DNA from: Zoroaster sp. YZ-2022
Lineage: Eukaryota; Echinodermata; Asteroidea; Forcipulatida; Zoroasteridae
Length of the DNA stretch: 64,000 nt
Direction: 5' to 3'
Assembly (NCBI GenBank): GCA_029582265.1
Contig: CM055816.1
Coordinates: forward strand, 20,207,843 to 20,271,842
Every line of letters begins with the position of its first letter. The first letter of the stretch is position 1. Below are positions 11,189 through 21,882 of the stretch, piece by piece. The translations under genes and the position numbers were made by a program. Under the pieces are notes generated by a model. That model worked only from the letters and a program-made list of their open reading frames with translations. It had not been told where the DNA came from and did no database searches.

Positions 11189-11602
11189 TTATGTATTAAA
11201 AATTATATTATCTCTTAAAACGTAGCATAAAACACATTCTAAATACCGCGGCTCATTTGAAAAAGAAAAGTTATCTCCTTCTGGAAAATTAACACGATTA
11301 GTATAAAGATCATCATCATCATCATTAAATTGTTCACTTTTCACTATAGAATAAGAATTATTTTCGCCCATATTCATTTTAGCATATAATGAATAAAATA
11401 ATAGTTGATGAATTACAAAATTGATTCGATTTGCATACCAATATATTTCAAAGTTTATATCATTGAAAATAAAAAAATCAATATTTTGTAAAAGTTTATA
11501 TGGTTCAAAGTATCCACTTTCTTCAAGATTAGATGGATTGGATAATTTTTGTGATGCGCTATAATCGTCGCTTCTTCGACTAGGACCGAAAATGCTCGCC
11601 AT
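11189..11602 (-). CDS. Uncharacterised provirus protein (about 137 residues)
   Basis: The ATG at 11602 gives MASIFGPSRRSDD and the ORF is open to 11189. It has aromatic-rich segments (FEIYWYANRINFVIHQL), a run of five Asp near residue 97 and two cysteines near the end (ECVLCY). No transmembrane helix or known domain is evident and I do not recognise the family. It begins directly after the stop codon of the penton-like gene on the same strand, so the two may be co-transcribed. Confidence 0.5.
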   Translation of the reverse strand: MASIFGPSRRSDDYSASQKLSNPSNLEESGYFEPYKLLQNIDFFIFNDINFEIYWYANRINFVIHQLLFYSLYAKMNMGENNSYSIVKSEQFNDDDDDLYTNRVNFPEGDNFSFSNEPRYLECVLCYVLRDNIIFNT

Positions 11603-11603
11603 T

Positions 11604-12315
11604 TTATATATAATAAACATTTTTAAATTTAATTTCGAGGGTTAAAATAACCGGCATACCTTGATTATTTATGTCTCTGCCGATAGAATCTTTAATTTGA
11701 AAACTCATCTCGTTTAAAGTACCTCGTTTAAAGTATCTCGTTTTTGTAGCGGATTAGAATATTCTATAAACGCGCTTTCTCCCAACGATTTATATTGTAA
11801 CGGAAAAACGTTTAAAATATTACAAGGTACGCCATTAAAAAAAATTTCGCTCGTAGAAATTTTATCGCAATGAATGTACATTATTTTAAAAGGTTGCAAA
11901 TCAATTTTTCCGCGATGCTCTCCCATGGCTAGAAATCCATCTGAAAACCCGAGTAATCTAGCTAACCCCGATGAAAATTTTATTTCTTTGTTTCGATATA
12001 AAATATTTATTAAAGACTCACCTGATTTTTCATCGATGACGAACGTAAGCCACGGCGTATTCTTTAAGACAACGTCGATAATTTCTTTTATATTATATAG
12101 TCCGGGCTCGATAAACTCGAGTCGTTCTTCTTGCTGTTCGCTTCTTTCATTTAGCGTCCGACGCCATATTTGTTTTAAGTTTTACGCACGTTGTAGTAAC
12201 CCACCCAAAGGTTAACAGACTTTAACGAAATAGCGAGTTTACCATGATGATTATCGAACGATTGATTTAATTTAATCGACTTACTAAAATTTTTAATTTT
12301 GATCGTATGATACAT
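11604..12315 (-). pseudogene. Penton-like (single jelly-roll type) capsid protein of the provirus
   Basis: The gene starts near 12315 (MYHTIKIKNFSK) and ends at the stop at 11604-11606, about 235 codons. It has at least two or three frame breaks, near 12180, 11930 and 11715. Conserved-looking blocks include ARLLGFSDGF, IMYIHCDKISTSE and ILNVFPLQYK. The C-terminal block resembles other Polinton minor capsid (penton) proteins, with a strand-rich ending that contains ILTLEI. Penton proteins occupy capsid vertices. The assignment rests on my recognition of the block pattern and size, not on a search. It is transcribed away from the neighbouring plus-strand gene at 12351. Confidence 0.6.
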
Positions 12316-12350
12316 TTTATATTTATAATTTATATTTATATTATAATAAA

Positions 12351-13897
12351 ATGCCATTTCCATTAGCATTTCGGAGTAATTCATCGAAACGATATCCGCA
12401 ATCTGGAAATTTTATCGCTGCTAAAAAAAATTATGCGAGAGATTTGACAAATATAAATATTTACATCAACGAAAATGAGTTTTTTAACGTAGAACTCGCT
12501 AATCCATTCGACAAATACAAGTTACCTCACGTCGTTAGCGACGACGTCGTAAACGATTGGAATTATAATCCGCTAAAGTTTTATCAAAATCAAATCAATT
12601 TTGTGACGTGGTGCAGTACGACGGGTTGCGGCGTGAGTTACGAACATTTGTTTCATTCGAACCCGATGATTAGTAGTTTCTTAAAATTTCACGTTTATTA
12701 TCAAATTAGACAGTCAAATGCTTAAAGAAATGAGTTGTCCAATGTCGTTTGACTATTCTTGGGACGCGTTCGCAAACAATATAGACATTGGCGCGTATAA
12801 TAAAATATGTAGAGAATTTCACGTACCGGCAATATCCATTTGGAAACAACAAGTAGATAAAAACTCTGGAGGATTGGGAACAGCCTATTATTACAACATC
12901 TAACGGTTACATTCCTGTGCCTGGAAAAGACTACGACAATTCGATTTGGCTTCCTCTTGGTCTGAGAGATGAAGATATTAATGATGAAAACGAGTTTAAT
13001 ATCAAGAGAAAGATGGATTTTGATCCTAAAAAAGTTAATCTTGATAAAGTTAATAATGGTACCGTTTCCTCATCGTACGTCATCGAATACATTTTACAAT
13101 CTCCAGCTGTTCAACAAGCTTGGATTAAATTAATACTCCATTCGAGGCAAGGGGTTCAACCTGAGGGTAATATTTCAACTTTTCCGCACAAATAGTTCAA
13201 GCAGCTCATGCCCAACAAATACTTCATGCGGCTCAAGCTCAAGCTCAGGGTAAAGTATCAGCTAATGCTCAACCTCAAGCTAAAGTTTCAATTCCAACTT
13301 TTACACCAGGAATAGCTCAAGGCTTTACGGATAGTGGTATAGAACGAATCAACGACTCTATAAGAACGTACGTTGTCGCGATATTGGGAGCTCAAGCCCT
13401 AGATAAAAGCTCAATTCTCGTACCTGGTACCGGTTTAGACGCGAAAAGTGAATTTTTAAATATTCTCGACGCTTCGATCGATTCCCCGGTAAGTGTGCAA
13501 GATTATATTCAACGATATCAAGATAATTTACAATTCGCTCGATCGCAGTTAAACTTTGTCATCGGAGAAGATTTATACCTTATGCCGAGCGGCATGAATT
13601 TGCGTATAGGTACGCACGTTGGATACAACAATAATATTCAAATCGCGTCGTCTGATTTATCGTTAGGATCAAATCATGAAACGAATTCGACACCCGTTCC
13701 ACCACCACCATCATCATCAATGTTAGATACGTCAACAACGAGTAACGATGCATCATCATCTACAACACTTGGCGCACCACTATCTGTCGATCCACTACCT
13801 TTACCAATTATATCGTACGATGAATCATCTTTAGATACATCTAACAATTCTCAGCAAGTGTCTAACGCAGCATCTAACGATACTCGAACTCACCGAG
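12351..13897 (+). pseudogene. Large conserved late protein of Polintons, function unknown
   Basis: The reading starts at ATG 12351 (MPFPLAFRSNSSKRYP) and continues in several frames to about 13900, roughly 510 codons, with frame breaks near 12720, 12905 and 13195. Recognisable blocks are FYQNQINFVTWCSTTGCGVS, WIKLILHSRQGVQPEGN, an Ala/Gln-rich linker (AAHAQQILHAAQAQAQ), then INDSIRTYVVAILGAQALDK and LYLMPSGMNLRIGTHVGYNN. The C-terminal quarter is Ser/Thr/Pro-rich and low in complexity. I recall the same order of blocks in uncharacterised proteins of invertebrate Polinton-like elements. A virion role is inferred from gene size and its place among capsid genes. Confidence 0.6.
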
Positions 13898-13944
13898 ATG
13901 AAAAAAAATGCATTGATTTTTGGTTTCGCGATTATTGCCGGATT
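13898..13944 (+). pseudogene. Start of a provirus ORF with hydrophobic N-terminus, cut by the CR1 insertion
   Basis: ATG at 13898 opens MKKNALIFGFAIIAG, a short basic start followed by a hydrophobic helix, as in a signal anchor. It overlaps the end of the preceding gene by a GAGATGA-type junction. After 15 codons the CR1 3' tail, an (ACAT)n repeat, begins at about 13945. I could not identify the continuation with confidence on the far side of the LINE, near 18060. Confidence 0.4.
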
Positions 13945-14090
13945 ACATACATACATACATACATACATTTTATTTATACACGAGTAAACATCAATAATAG
14001 CATAATACAATAATTAAAAGTAAAAATATGCCTACTGTTTTAATACATGAATGTCGTGTGAATAGAGTATGGCTAAAATTAAGAAATCAA

Positions 14091-16791
14091 CTATAGATTA
14101 TATAATCTTTCTTTAAAAATAGTTATTTTGTCAGACTCTCTGACATCCTCAGGCAATGCATTCCACAATTTTGCCCCGTCAAAACGAAAGCATCTTTTGC
14201 CAGAGTTTGTATGTGGACGTGGCAAAGAAATGTTGGTTGACGAGCCTCTGAGGTTATATTGAATAGCTTCGGTTCTTCTTTCAAACATTTTAGTCAGGTA
14301 CTCTGGGGCAAGGCCATGTAGTGCTTTATAGACCATGACTGCTTTTTGAGTGGCCCTTTGGGATTCTAGTCTTTTCCACCCTATGTTACTCAGAAGCTCG
14401 TCAACATGTGTATGAAATGGTAATCCAGTTAGTATGCGGGCTGCTCTGTTTTGTAATTTTTGTAGCTTATCAGATAGCCCTTGATTTGAGTTTCCCCAGA
14501 TGCAGCTACAGTAGTCGAAATGAGGCTGAATTAGTGCCCTATATACACGTAGAAGGGTCGAACGAGGAACAAATGGTTTCATGCGCTTTAGCGCACCTAG
14601 ACCATCAGATATTTTCTTTGTAAGTTTTCAATATGGGTGTTCCACGATAGACATTCGTCAAGGTAAACTCCAAGGTACTTTGCTGACGAAACTCTCTTTA
14701 TGACCTCATTACCAACTGTAGCATCTCTGTTTTTGACGCGTTTAGTGAAAGTTTATTAGCTGCAAGCCATTTACTCACTTCAGTCAGATTATTCGTGACA
14801 GACTCGTTAATTTCTGTTGGGTCGTTTCCAGTAGTGAGGGTAGTGTCATCAGCGTACATACGTGTTATAGTTGCATCTGGCAAACAATTAGGTAAATCGT
14901 TGATGTAGATGAGAAATAATAACCGCCCTAATATAGAGCCTTGAGGTACACCACATGTTACTGACTTGAGAGTATAATTTTTTACCGTTGACACAGCAGC
15001 TTTGTTGTCTATTGTCTAGGTATGAGACAAACCATTGCAACGAAATGCCTTCAATACCATACAAAGCTAATTTGTGGATTAGAATTTCATGATTTACGGT
15101 ATCAAAGGCTTTTTTTAGATCTAGAAAAGTGATAGCATTAACAAAGCCGTTGTCGATGTTCTGTACCAGTCATCGGTAGCCTCAAGAAGTGCAGTAACTG
15201 TGGAGTGGAGTTCCCTGAACACAGACTGAGAGTTTGTTAGAATATTATTACTTTGAAGATATTTATAAAGTTGCTCAAATACTAGGCGTTCAAATACTTT
15301 AGATATTGCTGGTATTACAGAGATTGGTCTGTAGTTGTTTGGTTCAGACCGGCTATCTTTCTTATAGATAGCGCACACTCTTGCTATTTTCCACTCTAAA
15401 GGAAATATACCTGATTTGATTGAGAAATTAAAAATATCCGTAATAGAGTCATAAATAATATCAGCTGCCTCTTTGAGCAACCTACATGAGATGTTGTCCA
15501 GGCCAGTAGCCTTAGAGATACTTAGTTTTTTTAAGAGTTTAAGAACTTGAGTATTGCTTACTTCTTGGAGATAAAATGTGCAGTCAGCTTTATCGAGATA
15601 ATGTTCATAAGAGACATCGCTACGAGGAATAATATCAGCTAATTTCGGACCGACACTCGTGAAATGCTCGTTCATAGTCTCCGATATCTCTTCAGGATTA
15701 GTTATAACTTTATCGTTGAATTTTAACTCGTTAATGGTAGTCGAGGGGGATTTCCTGGAAGTTAATTCATTAATGATTTGCCACATTTTTGATTGGTCAC
15801 GCTCGTTATTCTTGATGGAAGCATTATAGTAGTCTGCTTTACATTTACGAATTAGATTGTTAACGCTATTACGTGCTTTTTTGAAGGCTAGCCAGTCATC
15901 AGAAGCATTAGATTTAATAGCTTTAGTCTTCAGTCTGTCCCTGTCAAGCATCTTTTGTCTGAGGTCGATGGTTATCCAAGGACTGCGCTTAGTTTTTACT
16001 CTTCGGCATTTAGTGGGGGTATGCCTGTCTACAACTCCTAGAAATGTAGATTTCCATGCCTCCCACATTTGATTGGGATCATTTGATTCATATATGTTGC
16101 TCCATGTTTGATTACGTAAGTCATTCCGAAATGCCAAATTACTGAAATTATTAAAACTTCGATACTGGGCAAATCTGTGACCCGTCTTTGTGTCAGAGGT
16201 TAATTTACGGTAGGCATATATCATGTGATGGTCACTAATGCCCAGAGTAAGCACCCCAGAGCAATTAATTTTATCAGGAGCATTAGTAATTACGTGGTCA
16301 ATTAATGTATTAGAGGTTTCAGTGATCCGGGTATTATCGTTAATAATCTGACTTAGACCATATGTATTATTAACGCGAAGTAGTGTCTTAGATATATTAT
16401 TATTAATATACGTCGACAGGTCACAATTTGTGTCGCCTAGCAGAAAGAGGTCCTTGCCTTCAGCATCGATGCTACCCACTAATTTCTCATACTGGACAAA
16501 AACATCTATACTGGACGAGGGGGGCCTGTACCAAATACACACGATGAACGGTTTGCTGCGAGGCTTATGTATTTCGATACATAGATTTTCCAAATCTATT
16601 AGATTTAGATCTGACCGGACCGCGAAGTTTATGTTAGATCTGATATATAGTAATACGCCACCCCCATTACGGTTGCGATCCTGCCGAATTATTTCGTAGC
16701 CTGTAATTCTGCAATCATTGTCAGCAATATTTTCATCGAGTTTACTTTCATTAATTGCTAGAATGTCTAATTTAGTATCCGCCATAAAAAC
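14091..16791 (-). pseudogene. CR1 ORF2: APE endonuclease plus reverse transcriptase
   Basis: Reading down from about 16790, the endonuclease comes first, with LAINESKLDENI, WYRPPSSS, LLGDTNCDLS and a SDHHMIYA ending typical of APE-type LINE nucleases. The fingers and palm follow (NNYRPISVIP, SKVFERLVFEQL). The second palm block, with CGVPQGSILG and the catalytic YADD, lies in a separate frame at 14698-14994. The thumb and C-terminal region (HFDYCSCIWG, LWNALPEDVRES) occupy 14091-14582. At least two frame breaks separate these parts. The enzyme would nick target DNA and copy the element RNA in place. Confidence 0.88.
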
Positions 16792-16967
16792 CCTAATTCA
16801 TCTAGATGCGCCATCAGACTATTAATGTTTAGACAAGCCATTTTGAATCCGCGTTCATTAGGTAGAGAAAGCGTATCGGGCCTAGGCGGGTCAGGGCATA
16901 TGGCAGATACTGTGCTATTTCTATTGTGTAAATGTGGAATGCTCTGCCTGATAGGTGAGTCCGAAGT

Positions 16968-17935
16968 TCAATTACTAATATAACTAATACAATTATCGGT
17001 CATGGCTGTGTTTCCATCGGACAATAAATGTAACCCTCCCCTGTTCAGATGTTCCACTTTAACATTCCCATGGCTAATGATGTTCCGCTTATTCTGTCTA
17101 CAAAGTGTGTTTAAAGTTTTGTTTACAGAATCGACCTTGCTGTTCAGTGAAGGGTCAGCACGGGTAATAAGCTCAGAAATTGTTACCTCTGTAGATGACT
17201 CCTGCTCGATCCATTGTGCCAGGTTTACAATGCTTTCAGCCACTGCTTTAGGGTCATTATCCTTTAGGTCGTTTGTACCACAATGGAGGATTACTTCATC
17301 CGGATTTTGGTCAAGAGTAGGCTTCACGAGATGCGTCATCGCATCAGTCGTCGCTCCGGGAAAAGCACGAACAACCACTCGACGGCCCGTGGCTTTACCT
17401 ATGTCCCATCCGCGTTGGTTTTTTATCATCGAATCCCCGATGATGACGGTACACGGCTTGGGGTCGTCGTTTTGGGAGTTCTGTTGCTTGTTTTTGCTTT
17501 TTCCTGTCCGTTCACTTGACTGAATGGAACCTTTGTTTACTGGTTGGGGCTAATCAGCTTTTTTCTTTGCACTTTTGTTTTTGTTTTTGTTCCGCCCGAC
17601 GACCTCCCAGTTATTATTATCCCTGCAATTTTTCTCTTCGCAATTGATTGGGCCATTCGATGGTGTTATTGTTGTTTTTGACTGCATGGCTTGTTGGTCT
17701 TCATTCAGAAGCCGAATGCCGGTAATTAAGCTGTCTCTTTCATTCCTAAGTTGAACGGCATTGTTCTCTAACTGAGAAACGTCCGAACGTACGCTATCCA
17801 GTTCTTTTCGAAGGCGGTTATTCTCTCTTTGTAGATTATTCAAATCTTGTTCATGACCAGTACGGGAACTAATTTGCATGTTTGAGGCTTGATCAATAGA
17901 ACACACTTTTTCTTGAAGTTTTCTAATGTCAGATT
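16968..17935 (-). pseudogene. CR1 ORF1: coiled-coil protein with SGNH esterase domain
   Basis: Two blocks. The upstream part (17550-17906) is a coiled coil rich in Asn, Arg and Glu (NNLQRENNRLRKELDSVRSD), with a basic end (NKNKNKSAKKKAD). The downstream part (16968-17440) starts with the esterase serine motif GDSMI and continues with RAFPGATTDAM and HCGTNDL, typical of the esterase domain in CR1 ORF1 proteins. A frame break lies between them. ORF1 proteins bind the element RNA. Confidence 0.8.
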
Positions 17936-18109
17936 AATTTTTTTTCTAATTCGAAAGCAGTAGTTGGGTTCCGGGAGATTTCTTCGTCGATTACCAAGTC
18001 TACTTGTTGGTCGTCACGGGTCTCCGTTCGTTGCCAAATCTTGACGTTGAATATAAGTTAAAATTAAAACTCCAATTCGGGTTAAAGCTAACCATACGTG
18101 TTACGCCGC

Positions 18110-18424
18110 TCATCCGACTACGCTCGAAGCCGTCTTAAATATCCAACTTATTACCGATCCGATAATACCCGGTAGTGCCCCCAAGGCTTTAGATCCGAAT
18201 TTCTTTAACAGATTTGCTAGATTTTTAAGCGTGTTTTGTATCCACTCTTGTACACCACCCCCATCGCTCGGTTCGGGTGGCACTGGTTTAGGTGGCACTG
18301 GTTCAGGCGTAGGCACTGGTTTAGGCGGTACTGGTTTAGGTGGTACCGGTTTAGGTAAAGCTGATTTTACAGCACCTACGATCGTTTCTACGATGAAAGC
18401 AATCGTCGTAGTAACCACCGTCAA
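18110..18424 (-). CDS. Pro-rich, amphipathic virion-type small protein of the provirus
   Basis: 104 codons from ATG 18424. A hydrophobic N-terminus (TTTIAFIVETIVGAV) is followed by about six repeats of PKPVPPKPVP type (residues 24-50). An amphipathic C-terminal region follows (NTLKNLANLLKKFGSKALGA) and ends in a hydrophobic IIGSVISWIF segment. Homologues I recall from other invertebrate Polintons continue into a longer transmembrane tail, so this copy may be truncated near the CR1 insertion. A membrane-active or capsid-internal role is possible but not shown. Confidence 0.55.
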   Translation of the reverse strand: MTVVTTTIAFIVETIVGAVKSALPKPVPPKPVPPKPVPTPEPVPPKPVPPEPSDGGGVQEWIQNTLKNLANLLKKFGSKALGALPGIIGSVISWIFKTASSVVG

Positions 18425-18432
18425 TATACTGA

Positions 18433-19505
18433 CTATATTGAAGCCCTGTATTTTATTTTATTATACGTTTCTTTCATTCTATTCCACCAACTGTTAAGAG
18501 CGCGCTCATTTATACTTAAAACCTCTAATCTAGCTTGTTTTTGGCCTTGTTGTTTTTGCAGATCTTTATAACGTTTTTGCCGTACTTGAACAAGTTCATC
18601 AGCTGCCTCTTCATCTCCTATCTCATTTTCAGCGATTGTTTGATTAATCTCATCTATTCTTTTTTCAACATCAGCGATTTTATCAAGAGTTATATCTAAT
18701 CTAGCGATATTATCCTCTAAGTTACCTCTTTGTCTTTGTATAGCTATATCAAAACCATTATATTCGCTCTCTGTAAACTTACCACTCGTTCGAGTTTCTT
18801 GTTCTCTTGAATGAACAGTAATTAATTCTTGATTAGTTTTTTCCACATTTTTGCTTTTTTCTAAAACTTGTTCAAAATGTTGTTGTTGTTGTTATTGTTG
18901 TTGTTGTTCCGGTGGTATTGGTGGTAACTTTCGCTGTCCTTCTCTACTAAGAAGTGATCTATTGACAACAATTTCTGGCGTTAATGGTTTTTCTATCTCT
19001 GTTATAACATTGTCTATACTCGTTTCTTCCTCTCTTGAAATTTGAGGGTCAATGATACCTAGATCTGTCTCATTTATTTTTCCTCTTAATCTTTCTAACG
19101 TAAAATAATTTCCCGATATTTTTCCTTTTTTTAACTTAGTTAGTCGTATTTCTTTTGTTTTTTGGTTTTTGCCGTTGCCATCGACTTTGTACCCGAAACT
19201 ATTATAGTCTTTAAAATATGGTTCACGCCCTATTTGTTTATAAAATTCATTACCAAATCGTTACTAATTTCTAGATGAAGCTTAGTTATTTTGCTTGTAC
19301 GATCTGAAGTGGCTTGTTTTTCTTCTCGTAAGGTTTTTAATCTTTCTAAATGTTTTACTCTTTCTAACTGTTCTAATCTTTCTCTTTCATTTAAAAAATA
19401 ATCTTCATTAAACTCAGTTGTTTCTTGTTGATTTTCAGTATCATCATATTCATTATCATCTCTACCCAAACCTTCTAACGGTATATCAAACCCTCCTTCC
19501 GCCAT
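18433..19505 (-). pseudogene. Coiled-coil structural protein of the provirus
   Basis: The frame opens at ATG 19505 (MAEGGFDIPLEGLGRDD) and can be followed to 18433, about 357 codons. It has an acidic N-terminus and a Glu/Arg/Leu coiled coil (residues 40-65). A middle part ends in a polyGln stretch near 18890. The second long coiled coil includes NLEDNIARLDITLDKIADVE, and the C-terminus contains LNSWWNRMKETYNK. Two lesions interrupt it: a frameshift near 19230 and a CAA-to-TAA stop in the polyGln run. It lies between the Pro-rich and membrane-protein genes on the same strand, as one likely late cluster. The specific role is unknown. Confidence 0.6.
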
Positions 19506-19519
19506 TTTACAATTATTTT

Positions 19520-19970
19520 TTATTTTTTATCTTGCTTCAATAATTTATAACTCGCGTAGCCTACTACACTCATGGCTAAAGCGATAAATACAATTTCTTT
19601 AGTTTTTTTGATCTTCACTAGGAACGTAAAAATCTTCTAGTTTAGGTTCGTTTTCTAGCTTTAAATTTTCCGGTAAATTAAATGTTCTACCAGTGACGAT
19701 ATGAAATTCATTCATCCATTCCTCGATGCTAGCAAATGTTTTTCTAGAGTTAAGTTCTTTTACGGTCATCTCGTTTTTATAATCTAGCAATCTCGCGCGC
19801 CCTTTTAACCATTCGTCTCTGGCTTTAGTAAATTGTTCTTCCATTAAATCGTGTCTCTTTTGTTCTCCTCTACCAAAACTAGAAAATAAAGCATTTGATC
19901 CGGTAAAAGCTATAGCGTTTACTACGGTACCTCCGATCATCATCGCTATAGATACCATTTTTAAAATCAT
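19520..19970 (-). pseudogene. Two-membrane-segment provirus protein
   Basis: From ATG 19970 (or 19955) the N-terminus is hydrophobic (MVSIAMMIGGTVVNAIAFTG). A charged region follows (EQKRHDLMEEQFTKARDEWL), then an acidic LEDFYVPSEDQK block. A frameshift in an A run at about 19600 separates this from a second hydrophobic segment (IVFIALAMSVVGYASY) that ends at the stop at 19520-19522. I recall the same arrangement in unnamed proteins of other invertebrate Polintons. It is divergent from, and next to, the capsid gene at 20007, so the 36-bp AT-rich gap probably holds a bidirectional promoter. Confidence 0.6.
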
Positions 19971-20006
19971 TTATAAAACATTTTTTATTAAAAAAAAATA
20001 ATAATA

Positions 20007-21097
20007 ATGTTAAATATGAGTCACGCATTTGGAGATAAACTAAATCCGTACAGAAAATTGAAAGAACAGTTGGGGATACAAGGATTGCGTCAAAAAGTCG
20101 TCATCACAAACAATCCCAGCACCATCACCGAAAATCAACTGTTGACGGTTCGTTTTCTAAATTTCGGAATAAACAACGTCATCGTTCCGGGGTCGGCTCG
20201 ATTAGCTTTTAACATCGTCCTCGAATCCACGGACGATACTAGAACGATCGTGCATAATATAGGAAGAGCCATCGTAAAAAATATCTCGATCAAGATCGAA
20301 GGAAACGAAGTGTTTAGTTTAGACGATGCGGACGTGTTCAATTGTTTCAAAGATAATTGGTTGACGAAAGACCAACTAGAAAATCGAGCGTATCAAGGTA
20401 TCGAATTTCCCAACATTTCTAAATTAAGAGTAGGCGCGAGCGACGCTAATGTGACAAATAACCGAGGAAAAGATAAAGCCATCGCGGATACTTATAAAAA
20501 TAGATATTGCATTCCGCTAGACTTTGAACTATTGACCGATCATCAACCGTATTATCAAGCCGGTCTTGGAGATCGGTTGAGTTACGAACTCACGTTTAAT
20601 AAATTTGAGAAAGTTATTAAAAGCAACGACGACGATGCAAAATATATCATAAGCGGAATTTCTTTAGAATACGAAGTCTTCACCGATACAGTACCGTTTC
20701 GTCGTCTAGTCAACGCATCGATCGTTTGTTAGCCGTCGTAGGAAACTCTAAAAAATATTTTGATAAAGAGTATAGCATTAACGAAATCGAAGCTTTAAAT
20801 TCGACCGAACGAGATAAATTATTCGTTCGATACGAAGCGCAATTAGATCGCGAAATGGTATCTTCGTTCGGCTCGTCGATTATAACTCTATACGCTAAAG
20901 CGCTAAACTCGGGTTTAAACATGACAGATGTGGTAGGATACGAGTTTACGATCGATAACGAAGATGAATTTATTTTGGATTTATAAAAAGACTCGTTCAT
21001 TTCGAGCGCACTTTCACACGCTTTATGCGAAATATACTACAAGTACGGAATATACTTGGCGCCGATCACGGTAGCGTTAATTTCGGCGAAACATTAA
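20007..21097 (+). pseudogene. Major-capsid-like protein of the provirus, C-terminal part atypical
   Basis: The first 238 codons (20007-20720) match the N-terminal half of Polinton major capsid (hexon-like, double jelly-roll) proteins. Key blocks are VITNNPSTI, VIVPGSARLAF, NIGRAIVKNISIKIEGNEV, LDDADVF, YQGIEFP, CIPLDFELL and LSYELTFN. A frame break follows near 20720. The rest (to the in-frame stop near 20986, then on to 21097) reads differently, with Ser/Leu-rich helices and IYYKYGIYLAPITVALISA at the end. The usual second jelly-roll is not evident. Either a deletion fused the capsid gene to the tail of another gene, or this is a diverged family. Confidence 0.65.
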
Positions 21098-21099
21098 AA

Positions 21100-21141
21100 A
21101 AAAAAAAAAAAAAAAAAATTATTGCGTAAATTATAAAGGCG
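21100..21141 (+). promoter_or_regulatory. A-run and AT-rich leader before the basic membrane-protein gene
   Basis: A run of about 23 adenines at 21097-21119 and AT-rich sequence up to the ATG at 21142. It may be promoter-associated or a slippage-expanded run; nothing more can be concluded. Confidence 0.25.
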
Positions 21142-21571
21142 ATGGAGTCGGAGAAAACAGAAAAGACGTTGGAGCCGGAGAAGGCGCGAGTAGAGATAAA
21201 CCAAGTAACGAAAACACCGGCTAAAAAAGATAAAAATCCAAACAGAGTCGCGGCCGGTAAAAGACTCGCGGAACTTAATAAAAAGAAAAAGGAAAATTTA
21301 AAAAAGAAAACGGTTATCTATAAAAACGTTACTGCCGTAGCAAAGGTAAACAAAAGAAAACGACGATAACGACGAAACATACGCGTGGTACATCGGTCTT
21401 GGCGTATTAGGTTTAATAGCTTTCTTCATTTACCGAAACTCTAATGGAGCAAAGGAAACAACTGTCTCACAACCGCCGCCGGTTAAACCATCACCGATTA
21501 AAAAAGCCGTTGAACCATGGAGAAAAGTTGTTTCAATCGAAAAAGAAGTTAATTTTTGTGAAATGGAATAA
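21142..21571 (+). pseudogene. Basic, single-pass membrane protein of the provirus
   Basis: The N-terminal 75 codons are highly basic (NRVAAGKRLAELNKKKKEN, ending NKRKRR). One frame change at about 21370 leads to ETYAWYIGLGVLGLIAFFIY, a transmembrane helix. A Pro-rich tail (PPPVKPSPIKK) and a stop at 21569-21571 follow. The order basic head, membrane helix, proline tail and short acidic end is one I recall from other Polinton genomes, where the product is uncharacterised. The head could bind DNA or the capsid. It sits in the plus-strand run MCP, this gene, the small membrane protein, integrase. Confidence 0.6.
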
Positions 21572-21611
21572 AAACAACTTTAAACAAAAGATATTGTCTA
21601 TACTATAGAAT

Positions 21612-21862
21612 ATGTCTTCAGCAACAACAACGCCGGTGATTGATACGAAAGGAATCGCCAATTCGGCTTATCACGGAGGAGTCGCAGGAATTATAACCGT
21701 TCTTTATAGCATGGGGCTAAAAAAGTGTTTAAAATAAAACCACCCGATTTGGAAATTCTAGATGTAATGAATGGTCTTAAACTGACGGCGACGGGCGGTC
21801 TAATGACGCAAACGTGGCTAATTAAACAAGGATTACCGAACAGTATTATGAATTATACTTAA
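21612..21862 (+). pseudogene. Small holin-sized membrane protein of the provirus
   Basis: ATG at 21612 gives MSSATTTPVIDTKGIANSAY, then a hydrophobic segment (GGVAGIITVLYSMGL). A one-base slip in the A run near 21722 breaks the frame. The second half includes VMNGLKLTATGGLMTQTWLI and ends at the TAA at 21860-21862, about 83 codons in total. Two hydrophobic segments suggest a small two-pass membrane protein. It is too short for ordinary gene finders and has no assigned function. Confidence 0.55.
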
Positions 21863-21882
21863 AATATTTTATAAATATTAAA

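Larger units (their letters stand above)
13945..18060 (-). mobile_element. CR1-like non-LTR retrotransposon inserted in the provirus
   Basis: Minus-strand LINE of ~4.1 kb, 3' end at the low coordinate with a tail of ACAT repeats. It carries an ORF1 with coiled coil and SGNH esterase domain and an ORF2 with APE endonuclease and reverse transcriptase. The length and the presence of ORF1 suggest a near-full-length copy. The 5' boundary is uncertain, about 18030-18090, because it runs into provirus sequence without an obvious marker. Several frame breaks make it inactive. Confidence 0.88.

Noticed and set aside
18231..18497. Plus-strand Gly/Thr-rich ORF
   Set aside because: Shadow of the Pro-rich repeat gene on the minus strand.
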